From Demequina salsinemoris (GTDB lineage Bacteria > Actinomycetota > Actinomycetes > Actinomycetales > Demequinaceae), in assembly GCF_000974805.1 (NCBI RefSeq), contig NZ_BBQZ01000001.1, positions 310,001 through 374,000 on the forward strand: a stretch of DNA of 64,000 nt, written 5' to 3'. Below, piece by piece: positions 1 through 10,596 of the stretch. Made by a program: the position numbers and the translations under genes. Positions within the stretch are counted from its first letter, which is position 1. Every line of letters begins with the position of its first letter. The notes beneath the pieces were generated by a model that had not been told where the DNA came from, searched no databases, and saw nothing but the letters and a program-made list of their open reading frames with translations.

Positions 1-198
1 CGATCGGGCGAGGGCGCGCGCGAGCGCGGTCTTGCCGGTTCCGGGCACGTCCTCGAGGAGCACGTGCCCGCCGCTGAGCTGGGTCGCGAGGACGAGCTCG
101 ATGACGTGGCGCTTGCCGAGGATCACCTGCTCGACGTTGTCGGCCACGGTCGCGAACGTCTGCGCGTACCACTGTGCCTGCTCGGTGGAGATCGTCAT
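1..198 (-). CDS. MoxR-family AAA+ ATPase (N-terminal part, cut by window edge)
   Basis: Only the first 66 codons are present; the gene runs off the left edge. The protein begins [10 protein letters not shown] and carries the Walker A motif [17 protein letters not shown] near residue 50, preceded by the [25 protein letters not shown] segment typical of MoxR ATPases. MoxR proteins are chaperone-like AAA+ ATPases, usually encoded beside DUF58 and transglutaminase genes. The start is the ATG at 198, with GAGAGG a few bases upstream. It follows the giant Ig-like protein by 25 bases on the same strand, so it is probably the third gene of an operon beginning with the kinase. Family assignment is firm; its role here is inferred from context only. 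Confidence 0.9.
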   Translation of the reverse strand, partial: MTISTEQAQWYAQTFATVADNVEQVILGKRHVIELVLATQLSGGHVLLEDVPGTGKTALARALARS

Positions 199-223
199 GG
201 ATTCCTCTCGTCGGGGGATCGCG

Positions 224-3200
224 TCATGAGCCCGTGCTCGCGCTCGGGGAGGGGTCGGGGGAGGGGTCGGGGACGATGCAGCGCTCGAGCGGGTAGCGGA
301 GCTCGGGCAGGTCGGCGAACGCGGCGCGGAAGCGCACGACGTACTCGTCGTCCGCCTCGTCGATGCTCACGGTGGCCGCGCCCTGGGCGGCGCCGGAGAT
401 CGTCACGAGCGTCGCGGGGTCGTCGCCGTCGGAGTAGCACGCGGTGGGGAACTGCACCGTCACGGTGGTCGGCGGGGAGTCGTTCGCGGGCTCCACGTCC
501 GTCTCCTCCCCGCACAGCGTCGTGTCCTCGGTGCGGCAGTAGGCGGCGGTGATGGTCTGAGTGGCTGCGGCGGACAGGGAGAAGCGGGTGCTCGGTGAGC
601 CTCCGTCGTACGTGTAGACGACGGTGAAGCCCTCGAGCGCGTCCCACGTCGGCGCGGTGACGGTCGTGAACGACGCCTTCGCCCCCGCCCACGTCGGGGT
701 CGTGCCGACCGCGTACTCGGTGTCGCCGGTCGGGGCAGACGGCGCGACCCACGTCAGGTACGTGTCCGCGGAGGCGAGCCACGCGGCTCCGAAGCCGTTG
801 GAGACGCAGACGCCGACGTGGTACCTCTGATTCGCGGTCAGCCCGCTCACGGTGGCGCTGGTCGAGGTCGCCGAAGCGCCGGTGACGACCGCTTCGCCCG
901 AGCCGTTCATGGCGCATGACGGGGTGCTCCCGAGCCAGGCGGCGGTGACGATGCTGAGGGATCGTGACGAGTAGTTCGCGTCGATGCTCGGGTGGGAGAC
1001 CGTCAGCGACGTCCCAGAGGCCGTCGCGGTGACCGTCCCGGTGCCGAAGCGAGGCTTGCCCGCGACCGTGACGCTGACGGAGATCGTCTGCCCCTCGCTG
1101 CCGCCGGTGGTCGGCGGCGCGTAGCGGCTCACCGGGACCACCTGGATCTGCTGGGCGCCCACGGGGAGGACGATCTCGGCCTGCGTCGTCCCGCCGGTGC
1201 GCGTCACGGTCTCGTCGGTCGTGACGATCTGGAACTCCTCGACGTCCGCGGCCGCGACCATGGTCAGGGTGACGACGCCGTTGTCCACCGACGTGCTGCC
1301 GGCACGGTAGACGGTCTGCGCGGAGAGCTCGTCGATCAACGGCTGGTCGTAGGCCCAGGTCGTCACCCCGGAGGTGGACAGGGACTCGCCGACCTCGTTC
1401 ACGGCCCTGGCCGTGTAGGTGTGCTGCTCCCCGTTGGCGAGCCCGCCGACGGTGCACAGGTAGGCGGTGGGCCCCGAGCGCACGCAGTCGGCCGGCACCT
1501 GCGTCGTCCCCTCGTACAGTGCGACCCCCGTGAGCGAGGGGTGCGACTGCGCGGCCTGGCCGAGCGACACCAGCAGCGTCACCCAGTCGGCGCCGTACGA
1601 CTGGGTCGTCACGCTCGAGGGCGCCGCCGGGTAGCCGAGCACGTCGATGGTGAGCGTGCCGCGTCCCGTGCGGCCTTGAGCGTCGACGACGGTGAAGTCC
1701 ACGACGCACTCGCCTCCGGAGGGCTTCGCGCTCGAGGGCCAGGTCACGGTGACCTGGCTGTCGCTAGAGACGTGCACGGTCGCGACGGCGCAGCGTGCCG
1801 AGGTGTCGGCCGAGGCGCCGACGCCGACGAGCTCGAGCCCGGCCCGTGGTGCGCCCTCGAAGGGGTCGTACTCGCCCTCGACCCCGACCACCGTGAGCGT
1901 GCAGGCGCCGTCAGAGACGTCGCACTGGCGGGTCAGCGTGGCGCCGATGGGGGCATCGGGCACGGCGGAGCCGACGACGAGCGTGATGGTCGAGGACAGC
2001 CCGCCGTAGGCGCGAGAGGTCACCGTGACGGTCTCACGGGTGCCGGGCCGCGCGTCGGCCTTCGCGGCGACCGTGAGCACGTCGCCCGACTGCGTGACCG
2101 TGAAGGCGGAGCCGGAATAGGAGGCGGCCAGGTCGAGCGAATCGATGTCGCCGACGCGGTCGCCCTCCCACGACACCATCTGGTCGAGCATCTGGATCGT
2201 CTCGGTGGTGCCGGGGACGACGGTGCGGCTGAGCGCGCCGAGGATCGCCTGGGGGTCGCTCGGCACGATGCTGAACGGGAGGGGCACGACCGACCACGTG
2301 GACTGGCCCGCGACGCGCACCACGAGCGAGCAGGTGTCGCTCCATGGCGCCTCGCGGCCCGCGGAGTACGTCACGGCGTCGTCGCCGACGGCGGTGCAGG
2401 ACGCCGCGGATCTCTGCACGGCGAACGAGGAGCCCTGCTGCACCTCGATCTCGTCGTTCGCGCCGACGCCGAGCAGCTCGCGGACGGCGACCTCGACGCT
2501 GTCGTCCTCGCCGACCTCGATCGCGGACAGCCCGGTCGCGGTCTGGATGCGCATGTCGTCGAGCGCGGGGATGCGGAGGAAGCCGTAGCCGACGGCCTCG
2601 TTGCCAGCGAGGTCGGTGCCGGTGAGCACGAACGGGACGACGGTGGCCTCGTCCGGCAGCGAGCCGACGATCCTCGTGCCCTCGACGGTGAAGCCCTCGG
2701 GCGCGCCCTCCCACAGCGACAGCGTGAGGTTCGAGACGTCGCCGGTGACCCAGGACACCTGTCCGTCGACCACGTCGATCCCGTCGGTCTCGAGGCTCGC
2801 GCGGTTCTCGAGGGTGACCACGGTGTCGGACACGGCGATCGAGTCGGGCGCGGGGTCGTCGGCGACATCGACGACGATGAGCCCCTCGGAGGTGCTGAAG
2901 GACGACTGCGACTCGGCGGTGTAGACGTACGAGTGCGTGCCCTCGGAGTCGCCCGCGAGGAGCGCGACGACGCCGCTGTCGAGGTCGGTCGACGATGCGA
3001 TGAGCGACTCGAGCCGGTCGTACTCGCTCGTGCCCGGCTCCGCGTTCGGCCGCAGATCCGTGATCACGAGCTCGCCCTGGAGCGGGTCGCGGTCGTTCGT
3101 GAGCGGCTGCACGGTGACCGGCGACGTGGAGCCGAGCGCGACGCTCACGTTGTCGCCGTAGGTGACAGGGGCGACGTCGGTGAGCTCGTCGGAGAGCACT

Positions 3201-6193
3201 CCGATGCGCAGCGTGGCCGTGCCCGTCTCGCCCTGGGCGTCGCGCACGCTGTAGGTCACCTCGATCTGGCCGCCGGTGACCCCGGACTCGGGGGCCTGGT
3301 AGATGATCGAGCGCCCGGTCGGTCCGATCGTCACGACGCCCTCGCCCGCGATGGGCTGGTAGACCGACGAGAGGGTCACGGCGTCGCCGTCGGGGTCGAG
3401 GCCCGCGGTGTCGATCGTGACCCGCACGCTCTGCCCTGCCAGCACGCGCGCCTCGAGATCGCGTGGCTGCGGCGCGGAGTTCGCTCCCTCGGCGATGACG
3501 GTGACGGTGATCGTCCCGGTGTCGAGCACGGTCGGGTCGCTCTGCAGGTAGGCCGAGTAGCGCACCGTGTAGACGCCGGGGGAGGTGGGGGCGACGTACC
3601 GCACGGAGGTGCCCGAGGCGAAGGCGAGCTCTCCCTCCGCGCCCGATCCTGTGATCTCGGGGTGGAGCATCAGCCGCTCGCCGCGTGGCGAGACGTCGTT
3701 GTCGAGCACCGGGATGTCGACCTGGGCGCCCGCCCGCACCGTCACCGCGTCGGGCGCGGCGATCGCGCCGACTCCGTGGGTGGCGGGGAGCAGGATCACG
3801 GTGAGCTGGGTGCGGACCGCGGCGCCGGTTCCGTCCGCGATGACCACGTCGGCCACGCCGAGGGTCCCGGTGTCCTCGGCCGCGGTGGTCGCGCTGACGC
3901 GCACATAGGTCTGGTCGACGACGCTGACGCTGAGGGCGGCGTCGCTCGTCGACGCCTCCTGGACCATGAGCACCCGCCCTCCGGTCGCGCTGACCGCGCC
4001 CAGGACGTCGACGGTCGTGTCCTCGCCCGGGCGCACGAATGCGGTGAGCGGCGCGGCCGCGAGCGCGCGCGCCGAGGCGCTCGCGGTCACGCGGATCACG
4101 GCGGTCTGGCGCGCGAGGGTCTCGGTGTCCTCAACCGTGTAGGTCGCGGTGAACGATCCCTCCTCGGCTGCGACCAGGTCGATCGTGCCGTCGGACGCGC
4201 TCGGCAGCACCGACAGCGTCTCCTCGAGGCCGGTCGAGGCGGCGGCGCCGACGAGCCGGTAGGAGCCTGAGCCTCCGCTGACCATCTCGGCGAGGTCGAC
4301 CGTGGCCGTCTGGTCGACCCCGAGGCTGATCGCGGTCGGGCTCGCGACGAGGGTCGGCGTGGACGTCACGCGCACCGTGAGCGTGCGTTGCGCGGTGGCT
4401 CCGAGCGAGTCGGCGACGGTGACGGTGATCGCGATGTCCTCGTCGCTCGCGTTCTCGTCGAGGTGGCGCACGATGACCTTGCCATCCGAGGTCGGCACCA
4501 CGGTGACGGGGGCGGACGAGTCCTCCGCGACGGCGTCCTGAAGCACCACGGGGTCGCCCTCGGGATCCACCCAGCCCGACAGCACGTCGACCGACACGTA
4601 GCCGCCCGGCGCGACCTGTGGGGTCGGCCACTCCTTCACGCAGCCGTCGGTGCCGCACCACACGGGGGCCGTCTCGGTGTCGTCGTCGACCACGGTGAGC
4701 GTCACGGTCGCCGGCTCAGAGGTGGCGCTGCCGTCCGTGACCGCGTACGTGAACGACGCGGTTCCCGAGTCCGCGGCCACGCGCACGACGGCGGCCTGGT
4801 CGTCCGCGATCAGCCCGACCTCGCCGAAGCCGTCATCGACCGTCGTGAGCGATGCCGGGTCGATCGTGAGCACGTCCTTGCTGTTCGGGTCGTGGTCGTT
4901 GAGCAGCAGCGGAAGCGACACGACCGCGCCCGCCCGGACCCCCAGCGCATCGTCCTCGGCGACGGGGGGCTCCTGCTCGACCACGTCGTCGACCTCGATC
5001 GTCCCCTCCTGCTCCTCGCTCTCGGCGAGCGGGTCCCACTCGTCGACGGGAAGGAGCGTGCCGTCGGACACGAGCCACACCATGCCCGTCGTCGTCTCGG
5101 TGAGCACGGCCCTGTCGCCGTTGCTGCGGAAGGCGGGCGAGGCCGCGCGCGTGTCGTCGAACTGGTCGGAGAGCACGTCGAGGTCGAGCACCTCGGCGCG
5201 TTCGCTCGACCACAGCGCTCCCGACGTGGTCGACACCCACGCGGCGTAGGCGACGCCGTCGACGATCACCGGCGCCGCGGGGGTTCCGGACGCCTCGGCG
5301 AGGCGCGTCGTCGTACCGTCGGCGAGCGCGACGGAGAGCAGCCCGGCGGAGTCGGCGAGCAGCACATCGTCCCTATCCGACGCACCGTCCTGGAGCACGA
5401 GACCGTCCGCGGCTCCCGTCGTGACCGGGGCCGAGAGGCCGCTGATCCACACCTCGCCCGTGGTGGAGGAGGAGAGCGTCCACGTCCCGGACACGAGCGC
5501 CATGGCCAGCCCGGCGTCGGCATCGGGCGCCGAGGGAACGGTCTCTGCGCCGGAGTCGAAGCCCACCCCCGCGCGGTACGTGCGGACGGCACCCTCGGAG
5601 GCGGAGTACATCGCGACGGTCCCGTCCTCGTCGATCGCGACCGCGTCGGCGACGTAGGTCGGTTCCTCGCCGTCCTCGCTCGCGAGGCCCGCGTAGGGGT
5701 CGAGCTCGTAGGGGCTCGCCGACAGGCCGTCCTCCTCGGGCAGCGTCCCGAGCAGCACCTCGCCCGCGTCCGTGAGGTAGACGATCGCGTCGCCCGCGGA
5801 CGCGATGGCGTCCACTCCCGACGGGATGGACGCGGTGAGCGCGCCGCCCTCCTCCGCGTCGGTCTCCACGAGGTCGGCCGGGTCCGCCCCTGTGATCGCC
5901 CAGCCCTGGCCGTACGCCTGCGCGAAGACGATCCCGCGGGTCCCGGACTGGACCACGTCGCTCGGGTCCGAGACGTTGCGCACCGCGGAGAACTCGCCGA
6001 GGTCGGTGTCGACCTGCGCGTACTGGCCGTCGTCCCTCGTCACCCACACCGAGGTCTCGACCGATGGCGTCTCCTGCACCTCGTATCCCGGAGCGATGAT
6101 CACGGCGCCGGCGAGAGCGCCCAGCGCGACGACGCCGATCGACGCGCGCAGCACCGGTCGCGATCGTCGTGGGGCGGCCGGCGCCTCGACCAT
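224..6193 (-). CDS. Giant membrane-anchored Ig-like/fibronectin type III surface protein (1989 aa)
   Basis: A single 1989-residue frame starting [10 protein letters not shown]. Residues about 17-35 form one hydrophobic segment after a basic N terminus, consistent with a signal anchor. Residues about 40-400 have a repetitive beta-propeller-like character (repeated VxAxxVAYAAWV or [13 protein letters not shown] stretches). From about residue 405 come tandem Ig/cadherin-like modules with recurring [24 protein letters not shown] and [12 protein letters not shown] motifs. FN3-like modules start near residues 1525 and 1818. The C terminus ends [14 protein letters not shown] with no LPXTG signal. 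The ATG overlaps the kinase stop (ATGA), so the two are translationally coupled. The order kinase - Ig protein - MoxR suggests a phosphorylation-linked envelope system. Precise function is unknown; adhesion or cell-wall sensing are possibilities. Confidence 0.88.
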   Translation of the reverse strand: MVEAPAAPRRSRPVLRASIGVVALGALAGAVIIAPGYEVQETPSVETSVWVTRDDGQYAQVDTDLGEFSAVRNVSDPSDVVQSGTRGIVFAQAYGQGWAITGADPADLVETDAEEGGALTASIPSGVDAIASAGDAIVYLTDAGEVLLGTLPEEDGLSASPYELDPYAGLASEDGEEPTYVADAVAIDEDGTVAMYSASEGAVRTYRAGVGFDSGAETVPSAPDADAGLAMALVSGTWTLSSSTTGEVWISGLSAPVTTGAADGLVLQDGASDRDDVLLADSAGLLSVALADGTTTRLAEASGTPAAPVIVDGVAYAAWVSTTSGALWSSERAEVLDLDVLSDQFDDTRAASPAFRSNGDRAVLTETTTGMVWLVSDGTLLPVDEWDPLAESEEQEGTIEVDDVVEQEPPVAEDDALGVRAGAVVSLPLLLNDHDPNSKDVLTIDPASLTTVDDGFGEVGLIADDQAAVVRVAADSGTASFTYAVTDGSATSEPATVTLTVVDDDTETAPVWCGTDGCVKEWPTPQVAPGGYVSVDVLSGWVDPEGDPVVLQDAVAEDSSAPVTVVPTSDGKVIVRHLDENASDEDIAITVTVADSLGATAQRTLTVRVTSTPTLVASPTAISLGVDQTATVDLAEMVSGGSGSYRLVGAAASTGLEETLSVLPSASDGTIDLVAAEEGSFTATYTVEDTETLARQTAVIRVTASASARALAAAPLTAFVRPGEDTTVDVLGAVSATGGRVLMVQEASTSDAALSVSVVDQTYVRVSATTAAEDTGTLGVADVVIADGTGAAVRTQLTVILLPATHGVGAIAAPDAVTVRAGAQVDIPVLDNDVSPRGERLMLHPEITGSGAEGELAFASGTSVRYVAPTSPGVYTVRYSAYLQSDPTVLDTGTITVTVIAEGANSAPQPRDLEARVLAGQSVRVTIDTAGLDPDGDAVTLSSVYQPIAGEGVVTIGPTGRSIIYQAPESGVTGGQIEVTYSVRDAQGETGTATLRIGVLSDELTDVAPVTYGDNVSVALGSTSPVTVQPLTNDRDPLQGELVITDLRPNAEPGTSEYDRLESLIASSTDLDSGVVALLAGDSEGTHSYVYTAESQSSFSTSEGLIVVDVADDPAPDSIAVSDTVVTLENRASLETDGIDVVDGQVSWVTGDVSNLTLSLWEGAPEGFTVEGTRIVGSLPDEATVVPFVLTGTDLAGNEAVGYGFLRIPALDDMRIQTATGLSAIEVGEDDSVEVAVRELLGVGANDEIEVQQGSSFAVQRSAASCTAVGDDAVTYSAGREAPWSDTCSLVVRVAGQSTWSVVPLPFSIVPSDPQAILGALSRTVVPGTTETIQMLDQMVSWEGDRVGDIDSLDLAASYSGSAFTVTQSGDVLTVAAKADARPGTRETVTVTSRAYGGLSSTITLVVGSAVPDAPIGATLTRQCDVSDGACTLTVVGVEGEYDPFEGAPRAGLELVGVGASADTSARCAVATVHVSSDSQVTVTWPSSAKPSGGECVVDFTVVDAQGRTGRGTLTIDVLGYPAAPSSVTTQSYGADWVTLLVSLGQAAQSHPSLTGVALYEGTTQVPADCVRSGPTAYLCTVGGLANGEQHTYTARAVNEVGESLSTSGVTTWAYDQPLIDELSAQTVYRAGSTSVDNGVVTLTMVAAADVEEFQIVTTDETVTRTGGTTQAEIVLPVGAQQIQVVPVSRYAPPTTGGSEGQTISVSVTVAGKPRFGTGTVTATASGTSLTVSHPSIDANYSSRSLSIVTAAWLGSTPSCAMNGSGEAVVTGASATSTSATVSGLTANQRYHVGVCVSNGFGAAWLASADTYLTWVAPSAPTGDTEYAVGTTPTWAGAKASFTTVTAPTWDALEGFTVVYTYDGGSPSTRFSLSAAATQTITAAYCRTEDTTLCGEETDVEPANDSPPTTVTVQFPTACYSDGDDPATLVTISGAAQGAATVSIDEADDEYVVRFRAAFADLPELRYPLERCIVPDPSPDPSPSASTGS

Positions 6194-7329
6194 CAGAGCG
6201 CCGCCAGGAGGATCGCGAGCGCCGCGACCGCGGCGGCCCCGATGGCGGCCCCGATGAGCATGGGCCTGCGCGAGGAGCCGGAGTTCGCGGCCGGCGCGGA
6301 CTCGGCATCGCGTCGCTGCGTGGACGCGAGGTGCTGCGCGCGCGCAGCGCGCCGCGAGTCCTGCCTGACCGTGGAGGCGACGGGTGGCCGCGAGGGCTCG
6401 GCGGCTGTCGGCGAGGCCGCCGCCGCCCACTCGGAGGCCGCGACCTCGAGCGGGGTGGTCGGCAGCCCGAGCTCGTATTGAGCCCACCGGAGCTGCTCGC
6501 CGAGCTCGAGCATCGACGACGCGCGGCCAGCGGGATCCTTCGTGAGGGTCCTGACGAGCATCTGCGCGAAGCGCTCGCCCAGGTCCTCGCGCTCGAGCGG
6601 CTCGGGCTGTCCCCTGAGGATCCGCGCCTCGAGCTTGTGGCGCGGGAGCCGTCCCTGGCCCGCGGGCTCGAACGGAGGCCGCCCCGCGAGCAGCGTGTAC
6701 AGCGTGGCCCCGAGCCCCCATACCTCCGACGCGACGGTCCCTGTGGTGTCGCCTCGGACCACCTCGGGCGCGCTCCAGGGCAGCGACAGCGCGACAGTGT
6801 CGCCGCCCTCGGAGCCCCGTGTGACGGCCGACGCGATGCCGAAGTCCGCGAGGACGGGCGTGCCGAGGGACGTGACGAGCAGGTTGGAGGGCTTGATGTC
6901 CCGATGGAGGATCCCGGCGCGGTGCGCGGTCTCGAGCGCTCCGGCCATCCGCACGCCGGCGTCGAGCGCCCGGTCGACCGGCAGCGGCGCCCGCCTCATC
7001 TCCGCGCGCAGCGTGTCGGGGCAGTACTCCATGACGAGGTACGGGCGGCCGTCCCCGGAGATCGACGCCTGGTGGACGGTGACGATCGAGGGGTGCGAGC
7101 TGAGCCGGGCGAGGGTGTCGGCCTCGGAGGTGAACGCCGACAGGACGGCGGGGTTGATCGCGTCGTCGATGAGCACCTTGACCGCGACCACGCGGCGCGG
7201 CATGTCCTGCTCGAACAGGAACACGTCGGCGAAGCCGCCCGTCCCGAGCGGGCGGATGTAGGTGTAGCCCGGCAGCACGGGCGGGGCTGAGGTCGTACGT
7301 CGCGCCACGGCCCTGCCTTCCACCTCCAT
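6193..7329 (-). CDS. Membrane-anchored serine/threonine protein kinase (PknB type)
   Basis: A 378-residue Hanks-type kinase. Visible motifs are the glycine loop GTGGFADV (about 29-36), the invariant Lys in VAVKVL (K51), the catalytic loop HRDIKPSN (about 142-149, Asp144), DFG (162-164) and APE (187-189). A low-complexity Ala/Ser/Arg linker from about 290 leads to a C-terminal hydrophobic helix (about 354-378), which would anchor the kinase domain in the cytoplasm. No extracellular sensor domain follows the helix. The adjacent giant surface protein, which overlaps by an ATGA, might supply the outside part; that is inference. The start ATG at 7329 is the earliest in frame; a slightly later start is possible. 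Confidence 0.92.
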   Translation of the reverse strand: MEVEGRAVARRTTSAPPVLPGYTYIRPLGTGGFADVFLFEQDMPRRVVAVKVLIDDAINPAVLSAFTSEADTLARLSSHPSIVTVHQASISGDGRPYLVMEYCPDTLRAEMRRAPLPVDRALDAGVRMAGALETAHRAGILHRDIKPSNLLVTSLGTPVLADFGIASAVTRGSEGGDTVALSLPWSAPEVVRGDTTGTVASEVWGLGATLYTLLAGRPPFEPAGQGRLPRHKLEARILRGQPEPLEREDLGERFAQMLVRTLTKDPAGRASSMLELGEQLRWAQYELGLPTTPLEVAASEWAAAASPTAAEPSRPPVASTVRQDSRRAARAQHLASTQRRDAESAPAANSGSSRRPMLIGAAIGAAAVAALAILLAAL

Positions 7330-7480
7330 GGTGCCCGGGCCGTTCCCGAGCGATCCCTGCCCGCTCCGGGCGGCATCGCCTCGCGACGCGGCGCGGGGCT
7401 CCTCCTAGGCCACGAGAATACGTCCGCCGTGGGGGCTGTCGGTAGCCGACACGGTGTGGGCCATGCGACTTCACGCGCGG

Positions 7481-7486
7481 TACCGT
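7481..7486 (+). promoter_or_regulatory. -10 box of a probable leaderless transcript (thioesterase)
   Basis: TACCGT is followed by exactly six bases and then the GTG start at 7493. This spacing puts the transcription start at or next to the start codon, as in actinobacterial leaderless genes. No Shine-Dalgarno sequence precedes this GTG. No clear -35 box is visible. Confidence 0.45.
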
Positions 7487-7492
7487 GGCGAG

Positions 7493-7915
7493 GTGCCTGC
7501 CGTCACCGTGCCCATCCCGCTGCGCTGGTCCGACTGCGACGCCTACGGTCACGTGAACAACGTGGCGATCGTGGGTCTGCTGGAGGAGGCGCGCGTGCGC
7601 GCGCTGTGGGATGACGACGACCCGATCATGCCTCCGCTCGGAGCCTCCTCGGACGTCTGGGTGCTGGTCGCGGACGTCACGACGAGGTACCGCCGGATCA
7701 TCGACCACCGTGTGGCGCCGATCGACGCTGAGGTCTCGGTGTCGAGGTGCGTCGGCGCGAGCTTCGTCGTCGACTACCGCCTCCTCGTGGACGGCGAGGT
7801 GTGCGTCGAGGCCTCGACGACGCTCGCGATGGTCGACGCGGCGACCGGGCGCCCGACGCGCCTCACCCCCGAGCAGCGGGAGCGGCTCCTCGCGCTCGCC
7901 CCCGACGCGGGCTGA
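7493..7915 (+). CDS. Acyl-CoA thioesterase, hot-dog fold (4HBT family)
   Basis: A 140-residue protein starting MPAVTVPIPLRWSDCDAYGH. The WSDCDAYGHVNN segment is the 4-hydroxybenzoyl-CoA thioesterase signature, in which the aspartate and the following His/Asn line the active site. Length fits the family. The enzyme should hydrolyse an acyl-CoA thioester in the cytoplasm; the acyl group cannot be told from sequence. I prefer the GTG at 7493 to the upstream GTG at 7454 because the conserved domain begins right after it and a -10 box lies six bases before. It stands alone, divergent from the kinase operon and convergent with fgd. Confidence 0.85.
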   Translation: MPAVTVPIPLRWSDCDAYGHVNNVAIVGLLEEARVRALWDDDDPIMPPLGASSDVWVLVADVTTRYRRIIDHRVAPIDAEVSVSRCVGASFVVDYRLLVDGEVCVEASTTLAMVDAATGRPTRLTPEQRERLLALAPDAG

Positions 7916-7922
7916 CCCACGC

Positions 7923-7937
7923 GGGGGCGTCGCCCCC
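7923..7937. terminator. Short GC hairpin between convergent genes
   Basis: GGGGGC, a GTC loop and GCCCCC form a compact hairpin between the thioesterase stop and the fgd stop. It has no T-tract, as is common in high-GC Actinobacteria. It could terminate both converging transcripts. Confidence 0.45.
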
Positions 7938-7963
7938 GACGCGCCGCAACGCGGGATCCAGGC

Positions 7964-8983
7964 TCACCCGAGCACGCGCAGGCGCGGCGCGAGGTCCCTC
8001 TCGAACAGGTTCATGAAGCGCCGCTGGTCGTGCCCGGGCGCGTGGAAGACCAGGTGGGTGAAGCCCATCTCGACGTACTCGCCGATCCTCGCCGCCACAT
8101 CGTCCGGGTCCGTGCCGACGATCCACCGCGAGGCGATCGTCTCGATCGGCAGCGCGTCGGCCGCGTTCTCCATCTCGACGGGGTCGGTGATGTCGTGCTT
8201 GGCCTCGGCGGGCAGCGACAGCGGCGACCAGAACCGGGTGTTGTCGAGCGCCGCCTCCTCGGTCTCCTCGTAGGACAGCTTGATCTCGATCATGCGGTCC
8301 ACGGACGCGGGGTCCTTGCCACCGGCCTCGGCGCCCGCGGCGACGGCCGGCAGCAGCTTGTCGACGTAGAGCTCGCGGCCCTTGCCCGACGTGCAGATGA
8401 AGCCGTCGCCTGCGCGGCCCGCGTACTTCGCGACCACGGGGCCGCCCGCGGCGATGTAGACGGGGATGCCGCCGTCGGGACGGTCGTAGATCGAGGCGTC
8501 GTGGGTCGAGTAGTACTCGCCGTCGAACGACACGCGGTCGCCCGCCCACAGCGCGCGCATGAGGCGCACAGACTCGCGCAGGCGCGCGAAGCGCTCCTTG
8601 AACTCGGGCCAGCGCTGCTCGCCGGCGCCGTCCCAGCCCGTGGCGATCTCGTTGAGCGCCTCTCCCGAGCCGACGCCCAGCCAGATCCGGTCGGGGTTGA
8701 GCATCCCCAGGGTCGCGAAGGCGTGCGCGAGCACGGCCGGGTTGTAGCGGAACGTGGGCGTGAGCACCGAGGTGCCGAGCGTGATGGTCGACGTGCGCTC
8801 GCCCGCCGCCGCGAGCCACGCGAGCGAGAAGGGCGCGTGGCCGCCCGTGTGGCGCCACGGCTGGAAGTGGTCGCTGATCGCGGCGGACTCGAAGCCGTGC
8901 CGCTCCGCCTCGACCGCGAGCTCCACCAGCTCGCGCGGGCCGAACTGCTCCGCCGAGGCCTTGTAGCCGAGCTTCAGGGTCAT
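7964..8983 (-). CDS. fgd: F420-dependent glucose-6-phosphate dehydrogenase
   Basis: A 339-residue luciferase-like (LLM) protein that matches mycobacterial FGD1 almost end to end from memory, including the start [20 protein letters not shown]. The active-site region SDHFQPW gives His39 and Trp43. [10 protein letters not shown] gives Glu108, equivalent to FGD1 His40, Trp44 and Glu109. The C terminus [20 protein letters not shown] is also FGD-like. It oxidises glucose-6-phosphate to 6-phosphogluconolactone while reducing F420 to F420H2, supplying reductant to F420-dependent enzymes. It overlaps the cofE stop by ATGA, the third gene of the cofC-cofE-fgd operon. Identification is firm because LLM proteins with other substrates lack this N-terminal signature. 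Confidence 0.95.
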   Translation of the reverse strand: MTLKLGYKASAEQFGPRELVELAVEAERHGFESAAISDHFQPWRHTGGHAPFSLAWLAAAGERTSTITLGTSVLTPTFRYNPAVLAHAFATLGMLNPDRIWLGVGSGEALNEIATGWDGAGEQRWPEFKERFARLRESVRLMRALWAGDRVSFDGEYYSTHDASIYDRPDGGIPVYIAAGGPVVAKYAGRAGDGFICTSGKGRELYVDKLLPAVAAGAEAGGKDPASVDRMIEIKLSYEETEEAALDNTRFWSPLSLPAEAKHDITDPVEMENAADALPIETIASRWIVGTDPDDVAARIGEYVEMGFTHLVFHAPGHDQRRFMNLFERDLAPRLRVLG

Positions 8984-9861
8984 GAGTTCTCCTTGTCAGT
9001 GCCGGTCACCCCGGCGTCGCCTGCGGTGGCACTGGCCGCGGCGAGGCCCGCCGCGTACCCGTCGGCGTACGCCTCGCGGTGGCCCTGCCTGAACATGTCG
9101 CTCTCGGGGGGACGGACGATGCTGCGCGCGCCTGGGAGGTCCAGCGCGCCGACCGCGCGGCCCAGGCCGCGCACGATCGCGAAGGGGCGCCCGGAGGTCT
9201 TGCCCTTCACCAGGTCGGACGCCGCGGCGATCTCGTCGGCGAGGCACGGCCGCGTGGCGACGAGGGGGCGGCCGTTGCTGTCGACGGTTCCGGCCATCTC
9301 GTCGAACACGGTGACCCCCGCCGCTCCGATCGCCGTGTCGGTCTGGCCGTTCCGCCATGCGCGTCCGAGCGTGTCGGTGACGATCACGCCCACGGCGGCG
9401 CCCGTGGCCGCACGCAGCGACGCCGCGAGCGCCCGCGCCGACGCGTCGGGGTCGAGGGGGAGCAGGAGGACCGTGCCCGCGTCGGTGTTGGAGGCGTCCA
9501 CGCCGGCCGCGGCGCACACCATGCCGAGCCGGTTCTCGACGATGCGCGTCGCGCCGTCGTCGTGCGCATGAGGGATCGACGCGACGAGCCGCACGGTCTC
9601 GGCGTCGATCGCCTCCTCGCGCGTGTCGGCGGCGACGATCCGTCCCTCGGCCTTGGAGACGACCTTGGAGGTGACGACGACGATGTCCCCGTCGCGCAGC
9701 GTCGGCCGACGCCCGAGCGCCGCGAGCAGCAGTGCCGCGAGGTCGTCGCCGGGACGCACCTCGGGAACCGGTCCTGGCGCCCACACGGTGAGCGCCGCAT
9801 CGTCCATGGGGACGGCCCTCTCGGGCACGGGCTGGGCCTTGCCCAGGTGGAGGGGAGTCAT
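8980..9861 (-). CDS. cofE: Coenzyme F420-0:L-glutamate ligase (single-domain CofE)
   Basis: A 293-residue protein with the CofE pattern [18 protein letters not shown] near residue 35, then [17 protein letters not shown] and [20 protein letters not shown]. It adds gamma-linked glutamates to F420-0. Mycobacterial FbiB fuses this domain to a C-terminal nitroreductase domain that reduces dehydro-F420; here the protein ends after the ligase domain, so that activity must be encoded elsewhere. The chosen ATG at 9861 overlaps the cofC stop (ATGA) and gives an 18-residue leader before [12 protein letters not shown]; the internal ATG at 9807 is an alternative start. Operon with cofC upstream and fgd downstream. 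Confidence 0.92.
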   Translation of the reverse strand: MTPLHLGKAQPVPERAVPMDDAALTVWAPGPVPEVRPGDDLAALLLAALGRRPTLRDGDIVVVTSKVVSKAEGRIVAADTREEAIDAETVRLVASIPHAHDDGATRIVENRLGMVCAAAGVDASNTDAGTVLLLPLDPDASARALAASLRAATGAAVGVIVTDTLGRAWRNGQTDTAIGAAGVTVFDEMAGTVDSNGRPLVATRPCLADEIAAASDLVKGKTSGRPFAIVRGLGRAVGALDLPGARSIVRPPESDMFRQGHREAYADGYAAGLAAASATAGDAGVTGTDKENS

Positions 9862-10541
9862 GATCGACCCACCGTACGGGCATCGTGTGACACGGGTGTT
9901 GCGGCGACGGCCGGATCCGCGAGAGCGGCGAGCGCGCGCCTCGTCGCGGGACCGAGCCCGAGGTCGGCGGCGCGAGCGAGGTCCTCGAGCGTGTCCACGT
10001 CGGCGCGCACCCGGGTCGGCGCCGACGACTCCAGCGGCGCGTAGCCGGCGGCGAGGTGACGGGCGCGCGAGCCCGCGCCGAACGCGGGCGCGTGAGCGAT
10101 GCCGGGGCCCGCGGTCAGCAGGGTCGTGCCGGTGCCCTCGGCGTCGGGGACGACGCCACGGTCCACCTCGGCCGCCGCGACGAGGACGACGTCGAGCGCC
10201 GCGCCGGTGAGCGCGGGAAGGTCGCCGAGCAGCACCGCGCGAGGCGCCGACGGCTCGCAGGCCCCGAGCCCCGCGGCGATCGCCCCGGACAGGGACGGCG
10301 GCTGGGGGTCGGTGATCACGCGGGCGCCCAGCCCCTCGAAGACGTCCCGCGCGGCCTCGGCGGTCACGACGACGACCTCGGTCACGCCCTCTGCCCTGAG
10401 CACCGCACGCACCGTGTCCCGCGCGAACGCGCGCGCGAGCCGTTCGCGGTCCTCGTCGGGCAGGGCGAGCCGACTCTTCGATGGCGCGGTGCCGCGCACG
10501 GGCACGACGACCTGCCATGCGGGCTCGGGGACTGCGGGCAT
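9858..10541 (-). CDS. cofC: Phosphoenolpyruvate/2-phospholactate guanylyltransferase (CofC/FbiD)
   Basis: A 227-residue nucleotidyltransferase-fold protein. The N terminus [18 protein letters not shown] is the CofC nucleotide-binding start, and LLGDLPAL is the Asp-containing metal/GTP motif. LHLAAGY-like and [15 protein letters not shown] segments near the C terminus are also family features. In bacteria this enzyme is thought to activate PEP with GTP to make the F420 side-chain donor used by CofD. The ATG is probably leaderless. It is first gene of the cofC-cofE-fgd operon and divergent from cofD. Confidence 0.9.
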   Translation of the reverse strand: MPAVPEPAWQVVVPVRGTAPSKSRLALPDEDRERLARAFARDTVRAVLRAEGVTEVVVVTAEAARDVFEGLGARVITDPQPPSLSGAIAAGLGACEPSAPRAVLLGDLPALTGAALDVVLVAAAEVDRGVVPDAEGTGTTLLTAGPGIAHAPAFGAGSRARHLAAGYAPLESSAPTRVRADVDTLEDLARAADLGLGPATRRALAALADPAVAATPVSHDARTVGRS

Positions 10542-10547
10542 ACTCGC

Positions 10548-10553
10548 AGTCTA
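10548..10553 (-). promoter_or_regulatory. -10 box of a probable leaderless cofC transcript
   Basis: On the minus strand TAGACT is followed by six bases and then the cofC ATG (10541). No Shine-Dalgarno sequence precedes the ATG. The pattern matches actinobacterial leaderless promoters. Confidence 0.5.
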
Positions 10554-10596
10554 GGGACGCGGCAGCCGGTGCCCGTCCCGTGCGGAGGAGGCCCGG

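Noticed and set aside
992..4270. Long plus-strand open frame (over 1000 codons) opposite the Ig-like gene
   Set aside because: Arg/Gly/His/Asp-rich with no domain, opposite a protein with clear repeats. A shadow caused by high GC third positions.
9885..9905. TGTGACACGGGTGTTG as a CRP-type site
   Set aside because: Only one half-site matches and it lies within cofC coding sequence.
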